Assembly: GCF_905404315.1 (NCBI RefSeq)
Contig: NC_066269.1
Span: forward strand, 11,540,501-11,604,500
Reading direction: 5' to 3'
Source: Leptidea sinapis
Lineage: Eukaryota > Arthropoda > Insecta > Lepidoptera > Pieridae
DNA length: 64,000 nt
The translations under genes and the position numbers were made by a program. Positions 19,929 through 29,952 of this stretch are shown here, piece by piece. Below the pieces are notes generated by a model, which had not been told where the DNA came from, did no database searches, and saw only the letters and a program-made list of their open reading frames with translations. Positions within the stretch are counted from its first letter, which is position 1, and each line of letters starts with the position of its first letter.

Positions 19929-21057
19929 CAGGGTGGTCCAAAAGTCAGTTAACATTTGAATCGGTTGCCGCGTCTAGCAGCGGCGGCGGAGGGGAGTGGA
20001 GGGGTTACGCATTGCAAGAACGGCCAATGGGAATTTAGTACCATGGCGTCGTTTAGTGGTAGTTAACGTGCGTTTTGTGTACGCGAGTACTATCGAAAAA
20101 ATGATTCTACGACCTAAGCTCAACGAAAGTTTTGCAATCATTACAAGATACGACACAAAAATCAAGCTCCATCAGGTGTGTTAATTAAAAAATGGGTGCT
20201 CAAGTTTGAGAAGACGGGTTCAACAATGGATTTACCTCGATCTGGCCGGCCTAGAACGTCGAGGGACCCCGAAAACGTGGAGCGAGTAAAATCGTCTGTT
20301 CGTGACCAACCTGGACTTTCAACTCGAAAGCGGTCCTTAACGTGCCAAGATAATGATGTATTAAACCGCATTCTCAAGAAAGATTCAAGTCTACATCCCT
20401 ATAAAATCCAAATGGTGCAGGAATTAAGGCCTCAGGACCATTCCCCTGTAGGTTGCAGTTTGCGAACGAAATGGTAGAGCGATTCACCAGTTTTACAAAC
20501 ATTTTCATCCTTAACGTGCCAAGATAATGATGTATTAAACCGCATTCTCAAGAAAGATTTAAGTCTACATCCCTATAAAATCCAAATGGTGCAGGAATTA
20601 AGGCCTCAGGACCATTCCCCTGTAGGTTGCAGTTTGCGAACGAAATGGTAGAGAGATGCACCAGTTTTACAAACATTTTTTTCTGAACGAGGCACACTTC
20701 CACCTAAATGGGCATGTTTATATACAAAATTGTCGTTATTGGAGTGACACTTTGTCATGGTGATCAAAAACCCCTGCATTCCAGCCAACCAACCCAGTAA
20801 CTCTTGACGAATTAAAGGATCGTATTCGCACAGAAATCCAAAACATCTCAACAGAAACATGTAAAGCTGTGATAGAAAATTTCCGCTCTAGATTGCAGCA
20901 ATGCCAGAATAATGAAGGATTGCATATGGATAATGTGATTTTTAAGAAATGAATCCCCTTTTGTTTACTATCGAAAACAATAAACAATTTTGATCTACTG
21001 TAATTAGTTTTTTTTTAATCATCATTCCAATTATAAACGGACTTTTGGTCCAACCTG
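19929..21057 (+). mobile_element. Degenerate mariner/Tc1-superfamily transposon
   Basis: Ends CAGGGTGGTCCAAAAGT and, on the other strand, CAGGTTGGACCAAAAGTCCG, each next to a TA dinucleotide, as this superfamily requires. The middle encodes transposase remnants: a helix-turn-helix region (LIKKWVLKFEKTGSTMDLPR, SGRPRTS), then LHPYKIQMVQEL, and near the end DELKDRIRTEIQNISTE. Multiple frameshifts, loss of most of the catalytic core and a 174-bp tandem duplication make it inactive. Confidence 0.8.
20335..20682 (+). repeat. 174-bp direct tandem duplication inside the mariner-type element
   Basis: CCTTAACGTGCCAAGATAAT begins at 20335 and again at 20509; the two copies differ at only a few positions through to about 20682. 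174 is a multiple of three, so the duplicated stretch (LTCQDNDVLNRILKKD... to FTNIF-like end) keeps frame. Confidence 0.85.
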
Positions 21058-21163
21058 TACCTTTAGAGCTTGAAATGATTGTTTGTGTAAGAATGCTTTG
21101 TGAACATGATGGTCGTGATATCTGTTATAAATAGTAATCGCATCAAACAAATACAATGATTTA

Positions 21164-21330
21164 TTAACTAACTACAACAGGTTGACCAGGCACCAGAAGC
21201 AGCACTCGTTGACCAGTTGATGTATGGACTAGCCATCGCCCCGTCGCACATATTTGAAAGAAGATAACGACCCGGTACACGACGCAAGCTGCAAGCAACG
21301 TAGTGAGCATGACGAACCATGTTATAGCCT
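21164..21330 (-). other. Unrecognised 50-residue hydrophobic reading frame with AATAAA
   Basis: One minus-strand frame (from about 21330 to the stop ending at 21164) reads FVMLTTLLAACVVYRVVIFF and then a basic/valine-rich end (LLLVPGQPVVVS). An AATAAA overlaps the stop codon. It looks like a membrane-spanning C-terminus, but there is no clear start or splice acceptor, and a MITE lies immediately upstream. It could be an orphan last exon, a dead gene end or chance. Confidence 0.2.
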
Positions 21331-21335
21331 TAGAA

Positions 21336-21544
21336 AGACGTCTAGACAGAGACTCTTGTTGTTAGACAACCGATAAAACAGGCTAGCAATATAAGTTTAG
21401 TGTGCGTGACAAGCTACGTCTTATAGTCGCGATTTGTATGACGCATTGTGTTAGTGTGCGTGAATCGCTACAAATAGAGGGTAGTTCTAAACTCAATATT
21501 TTTAGACGTTTTCACAGCTGTCATAGTCTATCTAGACGTGTATA
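21336..21544 (+). mobile_element. Short MITE (family B), copy 2
   Basis: Left end AGACGTCTAGACAGAGACTC is mirrored by the right end AGTCTATCTAGACGT. The core shares TTTAGTGTGCGTGACAAGCT with the 49721 copy and is the inverse of the 1491 copy. Non-coding. Confidence 0.7.
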
Positions 21545-21591
21545 AATGATCTAAGGTTATAGCATACCTATGCAAGATAACTAGAAAATTA

Positions 21592-21898
21592 CTAGCTGAC
21601 CCAGCAAACGTTGTATTGCCGATATTAAAATCGCGATACAAAAGTAACTGTTGATCGTAGATGGGTGAAAATTGTTGATTGAAGTTGTATGTATTTTTTA
21701 ATGCTGACTCATAATCAAACAAATTTAAAAAAAAAAGTCGTGTGGACAACCCTTAATATTTAGGGGGATGAAAAATAGATGTTGTCTGATTCTCAGACCT
21801 ACCCAATATGCACTCAAAATTTCATGAGAATCGGTCAAGCCGTTTCGGAGGAGTTCAAAGTTTAACACAATGATACGAGAATTTTATATATTAGAAGA
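21592..21898 (-). mobile_element. Non-autonomous Helitron, complete (copy 2)
   Basis: On the minus strand it begins TCTTCTAATATATAAAATTC and ends GGGTCAGCTAG. It is preceded by A and followed by T, i.e. inserted between A and T with no target duplication, as Helitrons do. 307 bases, non-coding. Nearly identical to the copy at 1-295. Confidence 0.85.
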
Positions 21899-22509
21899 TA
21901 AAAAAACGTTTAAAAAAACCGACTTCAGAAATTGAAAATAATAAAATAACTTAATAAAGATTTAATTTAATAAACCTCTTGTGCAAAGCTTTATATTATA
22001 CCTTTAATGTCAATAAAATACTATTATTTGTGTACTTATAATATTAGTTTAAGTCGGTGAAAGCCCGCTTGGGTTGTATGGTTATAGACGAAGATATCCC
22101 GCTCAAAGTCACACATGGCGAGTGTAGGTACTTGCTCTTACATTCAGTTTGGATTAAATTGGTTTCAGCAAATTAGGTTCTTACCCCTTCTAGTAAAGTC
22201 CGATTCATTAAATTACTATAATAATAAATTTATTGCCAAATTTAAGAAACGTACAAAGTTAGCAAGACACACTTAATCTAAATTGTGAAAACTTAAGTAC
22301 ATTGTAGATTCTTTGTGAGTGCTGAGTGGTGGTTTTACTGTGCTGTGGAAAACCCAATTACTTAAATAAATAGTTATTGCTATTTGATTCGCGGAACATA
22401 GTAGAATATTAGCAGAAAATAAGAGTAAATTAGGAAAATAAATGAAATAGAACAAAAAACTACTAAACATGCAACGATGTGAGTGTGTGTCAATGTGTGT
22501 TTGCATTTT
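21899..22509. other. AT-rich spacer, no gene seen
   Basis: No conserved frame or RNA signal. Confidence 0.4.
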
Positions 22510-22650
22510 TTTTTATGGAATAGGAGGAGAAACGAGCGTACGGGTCACCTGTGTTAAGTGATCATCGCCGCCCACAATCTCTTGCACCAGAGGAATCACA
22601 GGAGCGTTGCCGGCCTTTAAGGAAGGTGTACGCGCTTTTTTGTGTGTAAG
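22510..22650 (-). pseudogene. LINE 3' end
   Basis: A T-run followed by 'CACCAGAGGAATCACAGGAG' and 'GCGTTGCCGGCCTTTAAGGA', the reverse complement of the LINE C-terminus/3' end seen at 56590-56995. The T-run is the poly(A) tail read backwards. Confidence 0.65.
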
Positions 22651-23058
22651 CTTAAATTAATAATATTTCCACAATTTAAAATAACCAATTTTAGTCAATG
22701 CACTCCCCATAGCACGCTTTCACTGCACTATAAACCGAAAAGAAGATGCGTGCTCGATATAGAGACTGAAATTTTTGAAAACAAAAGAAATCAAGAATCC
22801 TAACAATAGAAGATCGAAAGAAACATGGTAAAACTAATGAGTCAACCACAGAACAGGTAATAAGTAGATTATTAACCGAGGGTCGAAAGAATCATTTCCC
22901 GAGGTACCTATTTAGACGCCCGAGTGCAGCAAGGTCGGCTATAGTCCGAGTAGGAATTGATTATTTTACCCGTGTTAAGCACTTTACTTTTCATTTCGAA
23001 TATGAGAAAGATAAAAGAAGTTGTTTATCTAAACTATTTATTGATAATATATAATAAT
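22651..23058. other. Spacer left of the second Gypsy
   Basis: No gene recognised. The last bases (AATAAT) form the left target copy of the Gypsy element. Confidence 0.4.
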
Positions 23059-23166
23059 TGTAACGGGTGGAGTGGAGTGGTGCGGTAATCGGAGGAGGGG
23101 TGAAGAGTGCAGCAGAGGAGACTGGCGGGAGAGGCGAGGAGGGGAGAGGGGATGATATAAAATGGC
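23059..23166 (+). repeat. 5' LTR, first part
   Basis: Matches the first 108 bases of the 3' LTR (29953-30060), starting TGTAACG and ending in GATATAAAATGGC, which contains a TATAAAA box. Five mismatches by eye. Confidence 0.85.
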
Positions 23167-25336
23167 GTGACTAGTAGCGGAGCGTGAGACCTGAGAGAAA
23201 CCGGACGACCCGATCCCATTGCACTTGGGCTTTCCCAAGGGTGACGGTTCGCGGCTATAACCATTAGGGATAGCTGCATCACTTCCGACCCCCGTTGCTC
23301 CCTGCCCTCAGCAGGGAGGCTCCCACAGCATGGCTCCTCCATCAGCGGAGGCCCTCAACACCATGATGCCCCAGATTAAGGCATTACTTAAAAATTTCTC
23401 ACCCGAGGATACCCAAGACATTCCATGGCCACCACCACCACCCAGAGTCAGCCCCTCGCTGACTCCCCCGCGTCCCCCGACGAGCCCAACGCTCATGCCT
23501 TAGTTTCTGCAGACATGGAGTTCTCAGACTCCGCCTCCTGCGGCCGCAAGCGGCCAGTCCATTCCTCCTCGGAGGAATCAGATAACGGAACACTCACTGG
23601 TTCCGTACTCGACACCTCTCTCCGTCCCTATCGTCCCTCAGACGATTCATTCCAACTGGTTCAGTCCAGAAAGAAGCGTCAGGCCAAGCGCATCGCGTCT
23701 GATAAGATTTCAACCTCCTCTTCCTACCCAGTACCATTAATGTCCCTCGACATTAGTTTACCCCCGGACTCTGTCCCCTCCTCTTGCCAACCGGCGACAC
23801 GCTCGCCCGTCCACCCTAATAACAAGCCTGGAGGCTTGTTATAATCTTTCTCCGTGATAAGCCAAAGTTGACATACGTAGCCCAACTTTGCATCGATCAC
23901 AAGGTGCGATACACCCGTGCCTCAAACACAGGTGAGGCAATACGCATAGTCGTACCGACCACGGACGACTTTCGCAACCTCACCCTCCTCCTCTCGCGTA
24001 ACAACGTGCCTTACCACACTTATGCGCTCCCGGAAGAGCGCAAGGTCAAGGCTGTCCTCCGAGGCCTCCCGTACGAGCTCTCTAATGAGCTCATACAGGA
24101 GGACCTTGTCAAGAAAGGCTTTCCGGTCGAGGCCGTACATAAAATGTACAGCCGTACCGGGAAGAAGTACCCGTTAGCGTTAGTCATTCTAACTAACGTC
24201 CCTGAAGCCAGTGAACTTTTCAAAGGAGAGTTCACCGTATGTGGGCTCTCCAACATACGTGTGGAAGCCCCACACAAGAGGGGGTTCCCCGGTCAATGTC
24301 ACCGCTGCCAGATGTATGGTCACGCAGCGGCAAACTGCTCTGCCCCTCCCAGGTGCGTAAAGTGCCTCGAACCCCACAGCACCAAAGAGTGCAAACGCAC
24401 TCGCGACGAGGTAACACCTCCCGCATGCGTGCTCTGCGGGCAGGAGGGCCATACCGCGAATTATCGCGGATGCCCTTGTGCCCCTCGTTCCGCCCCGAGG
24501 GCTGCTAATAAGCAGACTTCCAGGCCGCCAAAACAAAGGCCACCTCTGGCCTCTAACACCCAATCCCATTTTCCTCATATGAGGAATAAAACTGTCGGGC
24601 CCCAACTCTCCACCTCATGGAGACAATCAGCCCCTCCCTCTCAGGCATTCAATGTCTACTCCGGCCCCGCCCCGGCCACCTTCAGTGGCCCCAGGCGGGC
24701 AGTACCTCCCCAGGCTCAATCACAGGTGCAAAGCACCCTGAAAGACCTGGAAGAGATCTACGCCTCACTAGGCGAAGTCGACATCCACGAAATATCCATC
24801 CTGGCACGGAAACTCAGGACGGCTAAGTCCTCCAAGGAGCGCCTCTTTGCGCTGAAGGAGCACCACCATTTGGTGGCCTCCTTGTAATACCTAAAGCGCT
24901 TAACGCTTACTACATAGTGCGGTATGAGTGAAGCCTAGGGGCGTATCACTCGATCTAACCAAATCACTATTTTTAATTTTTTCTCCTCTTTCAATCTTTC
25001 GTCTGACCTGGATTGACAGGTACCAGATACATGTAGCCTCACCTCCCGTATGTGATCATCCTTCTGATGTCGCCAAGTCTCTATTAGACAGCACCTTCTG
25101 TGCATTCCCAGCGAACACTCCCTAGGGTGTGCCGCTTGCGCCTCTCTTCCCCGAGAGATGGTCGCCTACGATGAAGGCTTAGAGGGCACACTGCCCAAAG
25201 CCAACCTCAGGGGTGTTTAGTGGGTAGGCACTTAGGTTCTTACGTGAGTCCCACATAACCAACGCAGCCTTAGGCTGCGTTGGTATGCATGAGCATTCAC
25301 CACCTCCTTCGTAATCCCGGAGGGTAGCCCTTTCCC
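23167..25336 (+). mobile_element. ORF1-only Jockey-type LINE derivative inserted in the 5' LTR
   Basis: About 2.17 kb, GC-rich against its surroundings. It has a 5' leader with small hairpins (CCCTGCCCTCAGCAGGG), ORF1, about 30 codons of what may be the ORF2 end (SPPVCDHPSDVAKSLLDS), and a 3' untranslated region ending near CCTTCGTAATCCCGGAGGG. ORF2 (endonuclease and reverse transcriptase, normally about 3 kb) is absent. The 3' region matches the minus-strand sequence at 48890-49115. There is no poly(A), and about 11 LTR bases are missing at the junction. Confidence 0.8.
23330..24887 (+). pseudogene. LINE ORF1 (Gag-like nucleic-acid-binding protein), frameshifted
   Basis: Starts at ATG 23330 (APPSAEALNTMMPQIKALLK), moves to the frame opened at 23425 (serine/proline-rich, DDSFQLVQSRKKRQAKR) and shifts again near 23842 to the frame running to the stop at 24887. 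The last part has the PRE_C2HC-type domain (VKAVLRGLPYELSNELIQED) and three zinc knuckles: CHRCQMYGHAAANC, CVKCLEPHSTKEC, CVLCGQEGHTANYRGC. This is the ORF1 architecture of Jockey-clade LINEs, whose product coats the element RNA. Two frameshifts disable it here. Confidence 0.82.
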
Positions 25337-25466
25337 TTTTCTAAAATTTTTGTACTAAGATTACTGTAATTGAAAATATATATAATTTTTCTTATTTTTT
25401 TATTTTTATTTAAATATACGTAGAAGTTTTCTTATTTTTTCAAATTAATTTAAAATCAATGTAAAA
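25337..25466 (+). repeat. 5' LTR, second part
   Basis: Matches the end of the 3' LTR from TTTTCTAAAATTTTTG to GTAAAA with three mismatches by eye. Separated from the first part by the LINE derivative. Confidence 0.85.
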
Positions 25467-25468
25467 GT

Positions 25469-25481
25469 TCAGAAGTGGCAT
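25469..25481 (+). other. Primer-binding-site-like motif
   Basis: TCAGAAGTGGCAT two bases inside the LTR, one base different from the minus-strand Gypsy motif (TCAGAAGTGGGAT at 15873-15861). Probably complementary to the leucine tRNA acceptor stem. Confidence 0.5.
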
Positions 25482-25501
25482 TTTTACCACGTGCCAAGAA
25501 G

Positions 25502-26440
25502 ATGAAGCGTTTCCGGCGTCATTATTCTGGTAATAGTACAAAATCCAAGAAAATAAGAAGTAATGAACACGTGAGTAACAATGAAGATAATAACTCCTTA
25601 ACCGAAAGTGTTGATTCCATAATATCGCAAAACATTAGTGAAGTAATTAGTAAATTTCAAAATAACAATAATTCGAGGATAGATAAATTACTCCATACGG
25701 ATAAATTAATTCCTGAATTTGATCCTGAAAATCGTGATTTGAATGTGCAGAATTGGTTAAAGAAAATTGATCAATTAGGAAATATTTACGATTGGTCCGA
25801 AGAAGTAAAATCATTTCACCTTCAATCTAAATTACAAGGTCAAGCACGGGTGTGGTTTAACCGCTTGGATTCCTATAATTATTCATGGGACGAGTGGAAA
25901 AACCTACTCACAAGAGCTTTTCCCGGTCACCACGATTTTGCAACTCTATTGGAGGAATTAATGAACCGTAAGAAATTACCTAACGAATCTATGACGAAGT
26001 ATTTTCAAGAAAAGTTAACCATGTGTTACAGATGCCAGCTAAGTGATAAGGCTGCTGTTTCGTGTATTATTAGAGGGCTACCGCACGAGTTGCATGCTAA
26101 CGCTCAGGCATACCAGTGCTCGAGTCCCGACGAGTTGTACGAGGGATTTTTGTCAGCCGTTGATAATTACCAAATGACGCAGGTAACCAAGAGCTTAGTG
26201 AGTAACAGGAACATAACATGTCGGCTGACGGAAGCATCTGGTAGTAAAAATGCTCGTCAGCAACCTATATGCTATCGATGCAATGAAGTTGGACACATTG
26301 CTCCCGAGTGTAGCGCACCGGACAAACGTAAGTGTTATAGATGTGGGAAGCAAGGCCATGTTGCCACGAATTGTAAACACATGCACCTGCGCCAAATGCA
26401 AGCAATAAAAGTCACGAAAAGAAGGTACAAGTCTTGTTGA
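25502..26440 (+). CDS. Gypsy Gag
   Basis: 312 codons from the first ATG (25502); the same frame is open a little upstream without one. A basic N-terminus is followed by the gag core (LIPEFDPENR, VQNWLKKIDQLGNIYDW, QARVWFNRLDS, LLTRAFPGHHDFATLLEEL). Two CCHC zinc knuckles lie near the end: CYRCNEVGHIAPEC and CYRCGKQGHVATNC. Assembles the particle and packages RNA. The end overlaps the protease frame by seven bases in the -1 frame, compatible with ribosomal frameshifting as in many Gypsy elements. The frame itself is intact. Confidence 0.85.
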   Translation: MKRFRRHYSGNSTKSKKIRSNEHVSNNEDNNSLTESVDSIISQNISEVISKFQNNNNSRIDKLLHTDKLIPEFDPENRDLNVQNWLKKIDQLGNIYDWSEEVKSFHLQSKLQGQARVWFNRLDSYNYSWDEWKNLLTRAFPGHHDFATLLEELMNRKKLPNESMTKYFQEKLTMCYRCQLSDKAAVSCIIRGLPHELHANAQAYQCSSPDELYEGFLSAVDNYQMTQVTKSLVSNRNITCRLTEASGSKNARQQPICYRCNEVGHIAPECSAPDKRKCYRCGKQGHVATNCKHMHLRQMQAIKVTKRRYKSC

Positions 26441-26733
26441 ATCTAAATGACAATTATAAGAAGAAGGTAAAAGTAAATGGAGTTCTCGTTAAATCTTTTA
26501 TCGATACCGGAAGTGAATTAAATGTGATTACGAAGACCGCTGCAGATGCAATCAATTTAAAAATGGAACCATCCAATACCATGTTAAAAGGATTTGCAGG
26601 TTCGGCCGTTAAAGCTGACGGCTTAGTACATTTTGATTTGAATGTTGATGACATCCAATTACGTACAACTGCAGTTGTCACACGAGAAAATTTAGGAGAC
26701 AGCATTATTAATTGGACAGCCAGTCATAAATAA
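26434..26733 (+). CDS. Gypsy aspartic protease segment of pol
   Basis: Contains VLVKSFIDTGSELNVITK, the retropepsin active-site DTG, and a second-half LVHFDLNVDDIQL strand. It overlaps gag in the -1 frame at its start. At its end the frame is lost near 26730, one base out of step with the reverse transcriptase frame. Processes Gag and Pol in the particle. Confidence 0.75.
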   Translation: MLNLNDNYKKKVKVNGVLVKSFIDTGSELNVITKTAADAINLKMEPSNTMLKGFAGSAVKADGLVHFDLNVDDIQLRTTAVVTRENLGDSIINWTASHK

Positions 26734-26746
26734 TGAAAAAGTTGTT

Positions 26747-28954
26747 TTGAGTATATCAAAAGATGGTGCTTTTTTCAAAAAGGTAACAGTTACTAATTTA
26801 AATCTTATCGACACAATTGAAGAAGCGTTATGTTTCAGAGTTTTAGTAGCCGAAGATACTGAAGTCCCGATCGGAAGCAGCCCCGTGAGTGTGTACGTAG
26901 CCAATCCACCTCCTGGAAATTTGAGCACAAAACCGAGACAATACAGCTTAAGTGGAGTCGTGTATGCTCTTGGACGTGGAGTTTTACGGGAAGGTAAGGG
27001 CTACATCAAAGTCTGTAACATCGGGGCTCAGCCGATAATGTGGAAAAAGGATGAGACGATCACTAGAGCGGAGAGGTGCGACATTGTGCCAGAGGTGAGT
27101 GCAAATATGTTTTTAGTGAGTAGTGGCGAGGAGAGTGATATAGGTGGTGTAAAACTTGATGATATTGACATAGGTAATATATGTGACGGAGATAAAAGTA
27201 AAATATATCAACTTTTGTTTATGTATTCGGTTTGTTTTGCGAGTACTGTCAAAGAGATAGACGTTACGGATTTAGGGCAAATGGAAATAAAACTTACAAG
27301 TGATATTCCTATTAATAGAAAACCTTACCGTTTAGCTCATATGGAGAGAGAAGTAGTAGCTAGAAAAATTAACGAGATGTTAGAGGGCAATATTATTAGG
27401 GAATCATCATCAGAATATGCTTCGCCCATTATTTTAGTTCGCAAGAAAAATGGCGATTATCGTTTGTGTATCGATTATAAGTCGTTGAACTCTATAACCG
27501 TTAAGGAATGTTTTCCTCTCCCACATATAGATGACCAGTTGTCAAAGCTAGCCACTAAGAAAATATTTACAAATCTAGATTTATTTTCTGGTTACCATCA
27601 TATTAAAATTCATCCAGATTCTATAAATAAAACTGCTTTCATAACACCGGACGGGTTATACGAATTTTTGAGGGTACCCTTTGGTTTGGCAAATGCACCG
27701 TCGGTTTTTATGCGTGTTATTCAAAAATTAGTACGAATGGTGGGTAGTGATGAAATTATTTGCTTCATGGATGACATTATATTGTCAACAGTTGACGTTT
27801 CTGCGGGTTTAGAGTTATTACACAAAATATTTTGTAAATTACGACAAAGTCACATGAAACTGAATGTGCGTAAGTGTTCTTTTTTAAAGTCTAGTGTTTC
27901 ATTTTTAGGACACGAAATTAGTAGTGAAGGAATAAAACCAGGAGATCATAAAATTGCGGCCGTTTCAAAATTTAATCAACCAAATAATTTACATGACTTG
28001 AGGCAATTTTTAGGGTTGTGTAGTTATTTTAGAAAGTTCGTTAAAAATTTTGCGATTTTAGCTAAGCCTCATAGTGATTTGACAAAAAAGAATAATGTGT
28101 GGCAATGGGGTCATGAACAGATGTAAAGTTTTGAGTTACTTAAATCAAGACTAATTTCTCGTCCAGTTCTAGCTTTGTACGATGAAAAATTGTCGTGCGA
28201 AATTCATACGGATGCTTGTAAAAGTGGGTTAGCTGGAATTTTGTTACAAAAACAGGAAGATGGGAATTTAAAGCCAGTTTTTTATTTTAGTAGGGTAACC
28301 ACTCGAGAAGAATCCTTGTATCAAAGCTATGAATTAGAGACGTTAGCCGTGGTGGCGTCACTCAAGCGTTTTCGTGTTTACGTTTTAGGCAAGCTAGTTA
28401 AAATTGTTACCGATTGTTCCGCAGTCAGATATACGTTACAGAAAAAAGAATTAATACCTAGAATAGCACGATGGTGGTTAATAATTCAGGAATACGATAT
28501 TGAAATAGAATATAGGCCGGGTGACAGAATGAAACATGTCGATGCTCTCAGTCGGAACCCTATTAGTGTACCTGTTGATCATTATGATCAGTGTAATTTG
28601 CTACAAATTTCAAATGAAGATTGGTATTTAACTGTACAATTACAAGATGAAAAATTAAACAATATTATTAAGCAACTAAAAGAGGGTAATGCATGTAATG
28701 ACGTGATTAATAATTACAAAATTAAAAATGATCGTTTATATAGAAAAACTTTTAACGGGGAAAAACTCGTAGTTCCTTCTTTTGCTCGTTGGAAATTAAT
28801 GCAAAAATTCCATGGTCAAATAGGTCACGTAGGTATTAAGAGGTGCGATGAGTTAATTAAAGCTGATTATTGGTTTCCAAAAATGACACGTTTTATCAAA
28901 AAGTACATAAATTCATGTTTAGAGTGCGCATATGTTCCCATATTGTGTGGGTGA
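26747..28954 (+). pseudogene. Gypsy reverse transcriptase and RNase H
   Basis: One frame with a single internal TAA at 28124-28126. RT motifs in order: NRKPYRLAHMEREVV, SPIILVRKKNGDYRLCIDYK, FTNLDLFSGYHHI (first catalytic Asp), RVPFGLANAPSVFM, ICFMDDIIL (FMDD in place of the usual YMDD/YLDD), SFLGHEIS, LRQFLGLCSYFRKFVKNF. RNase H follows: IHTDACKSGLAGIL, YELETLAVV, VTDCSAVRYTL. The zinc domain of integrase begins before the frame is lost near 28940 (HGQIGH then CLECAY). The stop falls between RT and RNase H and looks like CAA to TAA. Confidence 0.88.
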
Positions 28955-29552
28955 TTATGGTAAGCCCGCCGGAGAGTTACATCCAATTCCTAAACCGTCA
29001 TCACCAATGGACACAGTACATATCGACCATTTAGGTCCCTTCAGTAGGTCACCAAAAGGTTATCAGTATATACTTATGATTGTCGATTCTTTTACAAAAT
29101 TCTTGATTGCACGCCCCACAAGAACCATAAACTCTATGGAGACTGTCAGGGTACTCAAAGACATGTTTAGTTTATTCGAATACCCCAAAAGAATCATATC
29201 GGATAGGAACTTAGCTTTCACAAGTAGAGTATTTAAAGAATTCTCCATAGAATATAACTTTCGTCACACAGTTAATGCTATAGCGTGCCCGCGTGCTAAT
29301 GGCCAAGTGGAGAGATACAACAGAACTCTACTTGATGCTGTGCGTACGCGAGTTAGAGATCCAAATATGTGGACTGACTGTTTACCAGATGTCGTGTGGG
29401 GAATAAACAACATGATAAGTGAGAGCTTGGGTTATCATCCTTTTGAAATTCTATTTAGCAGTAGACTAATGCCAAACTTGACAAACGAACACAGTGAAGC
29501 TAGTAGTAGTACGTCTGTTCAAGAAAAACGAGAAATTGTTTCTCGTAGGTAA
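28932..29552 (+). pseudogene. Gypsy integrase core
   Basis: Continues from the previous frame after a one-base shift. Shows the DDE triad in VHIDHLGPFSRS (Asp), IISDRNLAFTSRVF (Asp) and ANGQVERYNRTL (Glu), and a WGINNMISESLGYHPFEIL segment. Ends at a TAA (29550-29552) in the linker to the C-terminal domain. Confidence 0.85.
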
Positions 29553-29902
29553 CAACATCGGAGCGAAGTTATGAAAAGAAATTTTGATAAACGACATAAG
29601 CCTGAAAGTTTGCTAAGGGCGATTTGGTCTTATGGAAGCAGGCGCCTACTGGTGGTGAAGTAAAGAATGTAAATACAAAATTACAAGCACTTTATTCGGG
29701 GCCTTATATCGTACAAAAGGTATTACCTAACGGGCGATATGAAATTCGAAGTATAAAAGGCATGCGAGGATATAAAAAGTTTACAGGGGTTGTAGCCGCA
29801 GACTCTATAAGACCATATCGCAGTGCCCCACAGTGTAGTGAGACTAGCAGTGATGAAGAAATAGTTGATAGGAATGATTTGATTGATTTATTGGAGAGCT
29901 AA
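29553..29902 (+). pseudogene. Gypsy integrase C-terminal domain
   Basis: After another frame change, the frame from about 29624 reads LQALYSGPYIVQKVLPNGRY then GVVAADSIRPYR and an acidic end (SSDEEIVDRNDLIDLLES, stop). This is the GPY/F-type C-terminal module of Gypsy integrases. Confidence 0.8.
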
Positions 29903-29917
29903 TGATGTTTTTTTTGT

Positions 29918-29952
29918 GCCAATTGCGGCGCAATTGTTACAGGATGGCCGAC
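29918..29952 (+). other. Polypurine tract and small hairpin before the 3' LTR
   Basis: CAATTGCGGCGCAATTG forms a 6-7 bp hairpin, followed by AGGATGGCCGAC abutting the LTR. The tract matches the other Gypsy at 11 of 12 bases. Confidence 0.6.

Noticed and set aside
24189..24605. Long minus-strand frame opposite LINE ORF1
   Set aside because: Mirror of a GC-rich coding region. The plus-strand zinc knuckles show which strand is real.
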